A stretch of DNA of 7,900 nt from Nitrospinota bacterium (GTDB taxonomy: Bacteria > Nitrospinota > Nitrospinia > Nitrospinales > Nitrospinaceae), in NCBI GenBank assembly GCA_027298165.1, contig JAPUGN010000044.1:1-7900 (forward strand). The letters are read 5' to 3'. Position numbers and translations under genes: made by a program. This document shows, one piece after another, positions 1-5,883 of the stretch; positions within the stretch are counted from its first letter, which is position 1, and each line of letters begins with the position of its first letter. Under the pieces are notes generated by a model, which made no database searches, was not told the origin of the DNA, and saw nothing but the letters and a program-made list of their open reading frames with translations.

Positions 1-1
1 C

Positions 2-709
<708 letters not shown>

Positions 710-730
710 CCCTTCCCCGCATCCAGGCCG

Positions 731-755
731 AAATACCCTTCAACGGGAATTTTTC
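731..755 (+). terminator. Weak candidate terminator after kbl
   Basis: AAATACCC, a 6-base loop and GGGAATTT form a stem of three G-C pairs, an A/A mismatch and four A-T pairs, running into a short T tract, 22 bases after the kbl stop codon. The position is right but the stem is weak, so this is only a candidate. Confidence 0.25.
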
Positions 756-776
756 AACTTCTGGTACTAACTCAAA

Positions 777-794
777 GTGTAATTTTTATTACAC
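777..794. repeat. Perfect 7-bp inverted repeat, operator-like
   Basis: GTGTAAT, TTTT, ATTACAC is a perfect palindrome of 7-bp arms around four Ts. It is followed by a C run rather than a T run, so it does not look like a terminator in this orientation. It lies 27 bp upstream of a perfect TATAAT (821-826). An AAGTGTAA word at its left edge recurs at 950-957. It could be a regulator binding site or a small RNA hairpin; no specific regulator can be named. Confidence 0.35.
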
Positions 795-885
795 CCCCCG
801 CCACAGGATTTCCTCGGCCTTATAATAATTTCGTCTAATTTTCGCCTCCGAGCCTGTATTTTTAATTTAGAGACGGGTCGTTTGG

Positions 886-960
886 ATGGGAGGGAATGTG
901 CTTATGATCCTCCGGCTCAAGTTCTCAGCCGGGTATTCCGCACCTGAGAAGTGTAACTAA
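886..960 (+). other. Structured segment with competing hairpins coinciding with a 24-codon mini-ORF
   Basis: Three pairings can be drawn. They are GGAGG (889-893) with CCTCC (909-913), CCGGCT (912-917) with AGCCGG (927-932), and TTCTCAG (922-928) with CTGAGAA (944-950). Each overlaps the next, so first and second, or second and third, cannot form together, which is the geometry of leader RNAs that switch. The same bases are an ATG-started 24-codon frame (start MGGNVLMILR, stop TAA at 958). It has no good Shine-Dalgarno site, only GACGGG about a dozen bases upstream. I recognise no known riboswitch or leader peptide. It lies 550 bp before the next gene, so a leader role for that gene is doubtful. 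A free-standing small RNA or chance are the alternatives. Confidence 0.3.
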
Positions 961-1068
961 TAGATTTATAAAACCTAATTTGAACGTTCTTTTTCCGCCA
1001 AATAAAAAGTTTACAGTTTTGGTATACATAAATTTTAATTTCTAAACGTAACCGATAAACAAAAAAAA

Positions 1069-1123
1069 GTGCTTAAATTTTTTTTGTTGATATTTTTTCT
1101 TATAAATATAAATTTAAGAGCAC
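1069..1123. repeat. Long imperfect inverted repeat in AT-rich DNA, possible bidirectional terminator
   Basis: GTGCTTAAATTT (1069-1080) pairs with AAATTTAAGAGCAC (1110-1123) over 12 bp with a two-base bulge. Inside it ATATTT (1090-1095) pairs with AAATAT (1104-1109). A run of eight As precedes it (1061-1068), which reads as T8 after the hairpin on the minus strand, and TGCTTTTTC follows on the plus strand. It therefore resembles a terminator in either direction, stronger on the minus strand, although most of the stem is A-T. No minus-strand gene ends nearby to use it. A decayed mobile-element end is an alternative, but no target duplication is visible. Confidence 0.4.
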
Positions 1124-1501
1124 TGCTTTTTCAAAAAAACAATTTTTGTATTATCCCTTGCAAATTGAGAAGCATATTGAGAAACTTCAGGACCAACTTC
1201 AACGGCAACTCTTTGAATTGTTTGTCTGCATCGGTTGAGTTGGACTGCTGAGTCACGATAAGTCAGGCAAGCCAGTTGCGTATTTTCTTTAGAATTGTTT
1301 TTGCAATTACAGGGGAACTGCAGTAACAGCCAGGACCGTCCCCGGAATAATCGCAGATTAGACAGTCGCCGAATTATAGGCTGTGAAACGGATTATTTGC
1401 GCAGGTTCTGGTTTTTTATTGTCGCATTAGGATTAGTCTTTTTGAGAGGTGATGGTTAGCGCGAATCATTGATGAGCCAAAAAGTCCTCATGAAACAGGA
1501 A

Positions 1502-1507
1502 AGGAGG
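1502..1507 (+). promoter_or_regulatory. Strong Shine-Dalgarno site fixing the radical SAM gene start
   Basis: AGGAGG, a full match to the anti-SD core, sits six bases before ATG 1514. This decides the start against the in-frame TTG 1469, ATG 1472 and ATG 1490, which would add 15, 14 and 8 residues. A six-codon frame (ATG 1452, peptide MVSANH) ends with TGA at 1470-1472 overlapping ATG 1472, which could allow coupled translation of the longer form, but its own SD spacing is too short to be convincing. Confidence 0.85.
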
Positions 1508-1513
1508 TGCCCA

Positions 1514-2680
1514 ATGGCAAACAATAATTCCAATGGCATTGGGACAAAGAAAGCAAAATACCTGACCAAGCTGAAGCAGATTCCCCAGTTGAGTCAGGGT
1601 GAAGTCGATAGATTGGAAGAAGTCAACGAGAAGTTCGTTTTTCGCACCAACGATTATTATCAGTCGCTGATCGATTGGGACGATCCGGAGGATCCGATCC
1701 GCCGCATCGTTATGCCTGACGTTCAGGAGCTCGACGAGTGGGGCCAGTTGGACGCCTCTGACGAAGATTCCTACACGGTCGCCAAGGGAGTGGAGCACAA
1801 GTACGATTCCACCGCTCTGCTTTTGGTGAACGAGGTGTGCGCGGCATATTGCCGGTTCTGTTTCCGCAAGCGTCTGTTCATGGACGAAAACGAGGAAGTC
1901 ACCAAGGACGTGAGTGAAGGTCTGGAATACATCCGGACGCATCCCGAAATCAACAACGTTCTACTCACCGGCGGCGATCCTCTCATCATGTCCACCTCCA
2001 AGCTGGAGCCAATCATCCAGAAAGTGCGTGAGGTGGAGCATGTGAACATTATCCGCATCGGCACCAAGATTCCCGCGTTCAATCCCATGCGGATTTACAA
2101 CGACCCCTCGCTCGAGGCGATGTTCCGGAAATACAGCACGCCAGAGAAGCGGATTTACGTGATGGCGCATTTTAACCATCCCCGCGAGCTGACCCCGGAG
2201 GCGGTACGAAGTTTGAGTTTTCTGTTGAACGCTGGCGCCATCGTGGTTAACCAGACCCCCATGATCGCCGGGGTGAACGACGACCCGGATGTGCTTGCCG
2301 ACATGTTCAATCATTTATCCTATATCGGTGTTCCCCCGTATTATGTTTTCCAATGCCGTCCGACGTTGGGGAACCGCATTTATGTCACGCCCATTGAAGA
2401 TGCGTTTGAAATTTTTGAAACGGCACGCACCCGGTGTTCGGGTCTTGCCAAGCGAGCACGGTTCGTGATGTCCCACGCCACCGGAAAAATTGAGATTGTC
2501 GGCCTGACGGAAAAGCATATTTATTTTAAATTCCTCCGAGCGGCCAACGAAGATAACGACGCGCGGTTCATGGTATTCAAACGCAATCCCGATGCCTACT
2601 GGTTTGACGACTACAAAGAGCTGGTGGATGAATATGTGCCGGTCGGCGAGTCGGCAGGCATCCAGTCAAACTATTTTTAA
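1514..2680 (+). CDS. KamA-family radical SAM/PLP aminomutase-like enzyme, substrate uncertain
   Basis: This 388-residue protein belongs to the lysine 2,3-aminomutase (KamA/EpmB) family, cytosolic enzymes that use a 4Fe-4S cluster, S-adenosylmethionine and PLP to move an amino group from C2 to C3. The radical SAM cluster motif CxxxCxxC is C109-AAY-C113-RF-C116. LLTGGDP (150-156) is the family's SAM-binding stretch. HATGK (321-325) lies where lysine 2,3-aminomutase has its PLP lysine (Lys337 in the clostridial enzyme), so Lys325 is the likely Schiff base. GVND (253-256) keeps the first substrate-binding aspartate (Asp293 there). The second, Asp330 in QCDLS, aligns with Arg282 in QCRPT. Glutamate 2,3-aminomutase also differs from the lysine enzyme at these positions, so a substrate other than lysine is plausible. 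No ablB acetyltransferase, epmA/efp or lysine-fermentation gene is adjacent. It is probably monocistronic: long leader, strong SD, own terminator. Many databases would label it lysine 2,3-aminomutase; I withhold kamA because of Arg282. Confidence 0.9.
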   Translation: MANNNSNGIGTKKAKYLTKLKQIPQLSQGEVDRLEEVNEKFVFRTNDYYQSLIDWDDPEDPIRRIVMPDVQELDEWGQLDASDEDSYTVAKGVEHKYDSTALLLVNEVCAAYCRFCFRKRLFMDENEEVTKDVSEGLEYIRTHPEINNVLLTGGDPLIMSTSKLEPIIQKVREVEHVNIIRIGTKIPAFNPMRIYNDPSLEAMFRKYSTPEKRIYVMAHFNHPRELTPEAVRSLSFLLNAGAIVVNQTPMIAGVNDDPDVLADMFNHLSYIGVPPYYVFQCRPTLGNRIYVTPIEDAFEIFETARTRCSGLAKRARFVMSHATGKIEIVGLTEKHIYFKFLRAANEDNDARFMVFKRNPDAYWFDDYKELVDEYVPVGESAGIQSNYF

Positions 2681-2710
2681 ATTTTGGAGTGCATGTAATT
2701 CTTTTCCTCA

Positions 2711-2755
2711 GGTTCCGTTTCCCAAAGGTTTTGGGAATGGAGCCTTTTCTTTTTC
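2711..2755 (+). terminator. Rho-independent terminator of the radical SAM gene
   Basis: GGTTCC (2711-2716) pairs with GGAGCC (2739-2744), and TTCCCAAA with TTTGGGAA inside it, around a small loop and a short internal mismatch. The stem is followed directly by TTTTCTTTTTCT. Strong stem and T tract lie 30 bases after the stop codon, which separates this gene from the exported protein gene downstream. Confidence 0.87.
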
Positions 2756-2851
2756 TCCCCTCCCTTTGCCCGTCATCCCCTTTTCCGGAAATTCGGTGGT
2801 AGAATAATAGATTAAATCTTTGAATAGTTTCTGGAAGAAGAGGTGAAACGT

Positions 2852-3355
2852 ATGGTTTCTGCGAAAATCAAGTGGTTCTCAGGAATGTTTGCGGCTCTGG
2901 TCCTTTCCGGTCTGTGCGCTTCCAATGTGTGGGCGGAGGCGGACGACAAGGAAATGGAGGATCCTTTCGAGGGCAAACCTCCACTGGTCGATCAGATCAG
3001 GGAGTTCAGCAATGAAATCGCCCGGCGGTTTCATAAGGAGCTTCAGGAGTTGCTGGCCAAGGAATTGAAGGTCCTTCGGGAAGAAAATAAGAAGAGCCGG
3101 TACACCGCCGAGGAACGAATCGCGAAGCAGGAAGGGATCATCAAAGACGATCCGAAAAACGCCGAAGCCCATTTTGCGCTGGGCGAAGTGTATGATGAAT
3201 TAAGAGCCGGCGCCAATGCGATCGTCCACACTCAGATCGCGGAGCAGTTATTCAAGGAACAGAAGAATATCAAGGGGCTGGCCAATACCCGGCGCAACCT
3301 GCGATGGTATTTTGAAAAATACGGATACAAGCCGGAAGATTTTATGTTGAATTGA
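2852..3355 (+). CDS. Small exported TPR-like protein
   Basis: The product is 167 residues with a Sec signal peptide: basic start (Lys5, Lys7), hydrophobic core GMFAALVLSGLCAS, and a VWA-E cleavage site after Ala28. Cys22 follows Leu, not Gly/Ala/Ser, so it is not a lipobox, and the mature protein should be periplasmic. Residues 45-80 are charged and helical, probably a coiled coil. Residues about 92-155 resemble tetratricopeptide repeats: the DDPKNAEAHFALGEVY segment has the TPR pattern, followed by a second helix pair ending RNLRWYFEKYG. TPRs bind proteins, so a scaffold or envelope-complex role is likely but no partner is known. ATG 2852 is preferred because AGGTG (2841-2845) stands six bases upstream; GTG 2843 is in frame but overlaps that site. 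TAGAAT at 2800-2805 could be a -10 element, without a good -35. It follows a terminator, so it is its own unit. It is convergent with the pentapeptide gene, with 28 bases between stops. I do not recognise the specific family. Confidence 0.85.
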   Translation: MVSAKIKWFSGMFAALVLSGLCASNVWAEADDKEMEDPFEGKPPLVDQIREFSNEIARRFHKELQELLAKELKVLREENKKSRYTAEERIAKQEGIIKDDPKNAEAHFALGEVYDELRAGANAIVHTQIAEQLFKEQKNIKGLANTRRNLRWYFEKYGYKPEDFMLN

Positions 3356-3383
3356 CGTCGTTCCCGAACCTGCTCCGAGTGAT

Positions 3384-4862
3384 TTAAGGAGTGTATCCCT
3401 TCACATCCGCCAGTTCCGCTCCTTCGAGCCGGGCTCCCTTCAAATTGGCCCCGGTCAGGTTGGCTTGGTTCAGTTTGGCCCCGGTCAGGTTGGAATCGCT
3501 CAGATCGGCCTGCGAGAGATTGGCCTGATCGAACTCGGCGCGGTGCAGGTCTGCGCCTTTCAATTGAGTTTTTACCAGCGATGCCCCCTTCAGTTTAGCT
3601 CCCGCCAAGTCTGCCCCTTCGAGGTTGGATTGGTCGAGTTTGGCTTTCCGCAGATTGGCCCCAGTCAGGTAGACATGCTTTAAGGAAGTATTTTCCAAAA
3701 CCGCTTCCTGCATATGGGCCCGGCTGAGGTCGGAATTATCCAGATTGGCTTCATTGAAATTCGCCCCTTCCAGATTTGAATCGCTGAGGTCCACTCCCTC
3801 CAGGTTGGCTTTGCCGAGTTTGGCGCGGCTGAGGTTCGCTCCCCGCAGGTAGGCTCCCTTCAAGTTGGCGTCGTTCAGTTTGATGCGGTTCATGTGGGCG
3901 CCTTCCAGGGTCACTTTCAGTAAAATGGCGCCGTTCAGATCGGCGATATCCAGATTGCATTCGGTCAAATCCGAACCTTCCAAGTTGGCCCGGCGCAAGA
4001 TGGCGCCATTGAATTTGGCGCGGGAGAAGTCGGCGTCCGTGAGTTTGGCTTCTGTCAAATCCGCCCCGGTCAAATCCGCACGGGTCAGGCGTGCGTTTTT
4101 GAAATTGGCGCCAAACATTTTGGCGCCCTTGATTTCCGCCCGCACCATATTGGCATCCTGCAGATTGGTTTCATAAAATACGCCAATGCTCATTTTGGAA
4201 TCTGAAAGATCGGAGCCGCTCATATCCGCATTTTTGAAATTGGCGCGGGACAGATCGGCGCTGGCCATGGACGCGCGGGACAGGTTGGCTTTCAGAAAAT
4301 CCGCTTTGTTCAGGATGGATTCATTCAAATTGGCCTTGCTCAGGTTGGCTTCATGCAGCTTGGCGCGGCGCAGGTCGGCCCGTTCCAGATTGGCCTCCGA
4401 CAGGTTCGCCCGGTTAAGTTGTGTATCGTTCAGGATGCAATCCATCAACTCGGCTTTAGTGAGATTTACTTCGTCCATCATGCAATCCGTCAGGTCGGAG
4501 TCAGCCAGTTTCGTTCCGGTCAGTGTCGAGCCAGAGAGGTCGATGCCGTAAAAATTCAGTTGGGTCAGGTCGAGCCCGGCGAGGTCCCGGTTTTTGAGAT
4601 GAGGGGTCTCGTCTTCTTCCTCTTCCTCTCCCTCTTCAGCCTCCTTCTCGTCGGGGGAGGTTTCTTCGTCCACGATTTCTTCCTCTTCAGCCTCCTTTGC
4701 GTCGGGGGAGGTTTCTTCATCCACGGTTTCTTCCTCTTCAGGAGCGTCCGGCTCTTCCTCCTCTTCGTCCTCCTCCAGCTCGGCTTCGGCCGCCATCCGT
4801 TCCTTATGTTCCTTGAGCTGGTTGAGAATGTCCTCGACTTCTTCGCGCGTCAAATCCGCCAT
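3384..4862 (-). CDS. Long pentapeptide-repeat protein with acidic N-terminal region
   Basis: The protein has 492 residues and no signal peptide or membrane span, so it is probably cytosolic. Residues 1-25 are a charged helix, 26-88 are very rich in Glu/Asp and include two copies of a 17-residue unit around VDEETSPD, and 92-486 are 79 consecutive pentapeptides of the A(D/N)LxX type, with Leu, Met, Phe or Ile at almost every centre and no break in register. The family folds as a right-handed four-sided beta-helix, four pentapeptides per turn, so about 20 turns are expected. MfpA and Qnr, known members, mimic DNA and bind gyrase with far fewer turns; most long members have no known function, and none is assigned here. 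The start ATG 4862 is chosen because GGGG lies four bases upstream and an intrinsic terminator and inverted repeat occupy the DNA just beyond; an in-frame TTG at 4979 would translate through both. The upstream ADP-ribosylglycohydrolase gene has the same orientation, 129 bp away. Confidence 0.93.
   Translation of the reverse strand: MADLTREEVEDILNQLKEHKERMAAEAELEEDEEEEEPDAPEEEETVDEETSPDAKEAEEEEIVDEETSPDEKEAEEGEEEEEDETPHLKNRDLAGLDLTQLNFYGIDLSGSTLTGTKLADSDLTDCMMDEVNLTKAELMDCILNDTQLNRANLSEANLERADLRRAKLHEANLSKANLNESILNKADFLKANLSRASMASADLSRANFKNADMSGSDLSDSKMSIGVFYETNLQDANMVRAEIKGAKMFGANFKNARLTRADLTGADLTEAKLTDADFSRAKFNGAILRRANLEGSDLTECNLDIADLNGAILLKVTLEGAHMNRIKLNDANLKGAYLRGANLSRAKLGKANLEGVDLSDSNLEGANFNEANLDNSDLSRAHMQEAVLENTSLKHVYLTGANLRKAKLDQSNLEGADLAGAKLKGASLVKTQLKGADLHRAEFDQANLSQADLSDSNLTGAKLNQANLTGANLKGARLEGAELADVKGYTP
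3405..4589 (-). repeat. 15-bp periodic array encoding 79 pentapeptides
   Basis: The coding DNA of residues 92-486 has a 15-base period, seen on the plus strand as recurring words such as CAGGTTGGC, CAGATTGGC and CAAATTGGC. Units are diverged and not identical, so this is an old protein-level repeat and not a recent tandem expansion. Every unit keeps exactly 15 bases: no insertion or deletion has shifted the register over about 1.2 kb. Confidence 0.9.
4631..4732 (-). repeat. 51-bp tandem duplication in the acidic region
   Basis: Copies at 4631-4681 and 4682-4732 differ at four of 51 bases, and the first ten bases or so of a third copy follow at 4733. Each encodes 17 residues around VDEETSPD. 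The high identity compared with the diverged pentapeptide units suggests a recent in-frame duplication, the kind that changes length by strand slippage. Confidence 0.88.
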
Positions 4863-4880
4863 AAAACCCCATGTGCAGTA

Positions 4881-4904
4881 TAAAAAAGGCCGGATAGGCC
4901 GGCC
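4881..4904 (-). terminator. Intrinsic terminator between the glycohydrolase and pentapeptide genes
   Basis: On the minus strand GGCCGG, loop CCTAT, CCGGCC is followed at once by TTTTTTA. It lies 88 bases after the glycohydrolase stop codon and ends only 19 bases before the ATG of the pentapeptide gene. It can end the glycohydrolase transcript, or act as an attenuator within the pentapeptide leader. The run continues as TATACT, a good -10 hexamer that overlaps the terminator but has no -35 at 17 bp. Confidence 0.85.
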
Positions 4905-4916
4905 CGGTTGATATCC

Positions 4917-4938
4917 TTTGGTTTGAAATAGAACCAAA
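4917..4938. repeat. Perfect 7-bp inverted repeat upstream of the pentapeptide gene
   Basis: TTTGGTT, eight bases, AACCAAA is a perfect inverted repeat 12 bp beyond the terminator on the upstream side of the pentapeptide gene. The dyad could be a repressor operator or a second RNA hairpin in the leader. No T tract follows it on either strand. Confidence 0.5.
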
Positions 4939-4991
4939 CGATAGCTTACCCGCTCCCGGAACGCAAGGGGGAAGATCAATTTTTGGGCGCC

Positions 4992-5765
4992 TTACAGGCA
5001 GGAAAACTTGTTGCAAAACAGGATAGTGATTTGGCGGAGGGGGAGGTCGAGGCGGCTATGCACCTCCGCCCCCATGATATCCGGCAATTTCCCGTAAAAG
5101 GCGTGGGCGATGCCGCCGGTGATGCAGGCCTGGGTGTCGCTGTCGCCGCCCAGGGACACCGCTTTGCGAACTGCGTCCTCGTAACTTTCCGATTCCAGAA
5201 ATGCGGTGATGGCCTGCGGTACCGAGCCGGGGCAAGTGGCGTCATACCGGTAACTGGGGCGGATGGCGTCGAGGCTCTCGCTCAGATTGTATTGAAATTG
5301 CGTTTCAATGTATCGTCGGATCTCATCCTTGCTTTTGCCGGTGCGGGCGAGAAAGACGGCGGAGGCCGTGGCCTGGGCTCCCTTAATTCCTTCCGGGTGA
5401 TTGTGCGTCACCTCGGCGGTGACCCGTGCTTGTTCCAGCACGTCTTCCAGGGAATTGCAGGCGAAGCCGACGGGACTCACTCGCATGGCCGACCCATTGC
5501 CGAAACTGTTGTACGGTTCGCGGGAAGCGGAAGCGGCCCATTGCATGAACCCGGCCCCGTAGCCGGCGTCCGGGTAGCGGTGATAATATTCCTTGAGGGT
5601 GTCCACCAGGTCCGCTCCATGAACGATGGTGTCCGCCACCGCCAGGGTCAACACCGTGTCGTCGGTAAACCGGCAATCCGGATGAAACAATTCGAATTCG
5701 GTGGTTTTGACGGGGGCGGCCTCGAAACGCGAACCGATGAGGTCCCCCACAATCGCTCCCAGCAT
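4992..5765 (-). CDS. ADP-ribosylglycohydrolase family protein (DraG/ARH type)
   Basis: The 257-residue protein belongs to the family of dinuclear metal hydrolases that remove ADP-ribose from modified arginine or serine, or from other ADP-ribose conjugates. Visible motifs: GAIVGDLIGS (3-12); RFTDDT with the metal-binding TDD at 34-36; SFGNGSAMRVSPVG (87-100); VTHNHPEG (119-126); GGDSDT (206-211), whose Asp208, Asp210 and Thr211 match the second metal-binding set of DraG and ARH3; then the usual ITGGIAHAFYG. All key residues are present and the length is somewhat short of but close to DraG, so it should be active. The start ATG is supported by AAGGA about six bases upstream. No DraT ADP-ribosyltransferase, nitrogenase gene or toxin partner is in the window, so the target is unknown; DraG proper acts on nitrogenase reductase, but many relatives have other or unknown substrates. 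It is divergent from the HTH-MBL gene and followed by a terminator. Confidence 0.9.
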   Translation of the reverse strand: MLGAIVGDLIGSRFEAAPVKTTEFELFHPDCRFTDDTVLTLAVADTIVHGADLVDTLKEYYHRYPDAGYGAGFMQWAASASREPYNSFGNGSAMRVSPVGFACNSLEDVLEQARVTAEVTHNHPEGIKGAQATASAVFLARTGKSKDEIRRYIETQFQYNLSESLDAIRPSYRYDATCPGSVPQAITAFLESESYEDAVRKAVSLGGDSDTQACITGGIAHAFYGKLPDIMGAEVHSRLDLPLRQITILFCNKFSCL

Positions 5766-5808
5766 GGGCTTTCCTTCAAGAACTCGGGTATCGGATGGGA
5801 ATCAATGT

Positions 5809-5838
5809 ATAACATTTTAAAATGCGGTGGTATATAAT
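5809..5838 (+). promoter_or_regulatory. Sigma-70-like promoter of the HTH-MBL gene
   Basis: A perfect -10 TATAAT (5833-5838) lies 18 bp after ATAACA (5809-5814), a four-of-six match to the -35. Transcription would start near 5845 and give a leader of about 40 bases before ATG 5884. The 118-bp gap between the divergent starts is the natural place for it. Confidence 0.55.
5813..5824. repeat. 12-bp perfect palindrome in the promoter, operator candidate
   Basis: CATTTTAAAATG is a perfect palindrome overlapping the end of the -35 and the spacer of the predicted promoter. A bound protein there would block RNA polymerase. The encoded protein has an XRE-type DNA-binding domain, so self-regulation is a reasonable guess; AT-rich palindromes also occur by chance. 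Confidence 0.4.
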
Positions 5839-5883
5839 TTCCCTTGTACCGGTTTTGGAAACCCTCTGGAAAGGACGGTGCGT

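Larger units (their letters stand above)
710..1513. other. Long non-coding spacer between kbl and the KamA-family gene
   Basis: No convincing protein gene, tRNA or known RNA family was recognised in these 804 bases. Composition changes along it. Bases 710-960 are mixed; 960-1180 are strikingly AT-rich with long A and T runs, unlike the flanking coding DNA; 1250-1513 return toward average. Structured elements are listed separately: inverted repeat 777-794, competing hairpins with a mini-ORF 886-960, long hairpin 1069-1123. A further small hairpin lies at 1293-1308 (AATTG, 6-base loop, CAATT). A perfect TATAAT occurs at 821-826 but has no acceptable -35 at 16-18 bp spacing. The promoter of the downstream radical SAM gene must lie in this spacer, or in its last few hundred bases, but I could not pick it out. 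Confidence 0.6.

Noticed and set aside
1069..1251. 60-codon frame in the AT-rich spacer
   Set aside because: GTG start inside a hairpin, no Shine-Dalgarno site, residues dominated by Phe, Leu, Ile and Asn as expected from poly-A/T DNA.
1466..2518. Minus-strand frames opposite the radical SAM gene
   Set aside because: The plus frame has the CxxxCxxC motif, a strong SD and a terminator; the antisense frames have no family features.
2912..2925. Lipoprotein signal at Cys22 of the exported TPR-like protein
   Set aside because: The residue before Cys is Leu, not Gly/Ala/Ser; a VWA-E type I cleavage site follows instead.
3356..3383. Bidirectional terminator between the convergent genes
   Set aside because: Only a 4-bp CTCC/GGAG pairing with no T tract could be drawn, so none is called; transcripts may overlap here.
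3405..4589. Repeat array taken as possible CRISPR
   Set aside because: The 15-base period is coding, in register with pentapeptides, and has no spacer/repeat alternation or cas genes.
4353..4883. Long plus-strand frames opposite the pentapeptide gene (also 3465-3683, 3865-4176, 4186-4551)
   Set aside because: They are antisense images of the 15-base repeat, low in complexity, without start signals; the minus frame has a clear protein family.
4983..5837. 284-codon plus-strand frame opposite the ADP-ribosylglycohydrolase
   Set aside because: The minus frame carries all conserved family motifs in order; the plus frame has no recognisable domain and is a by-product of GC-rich codon usage.
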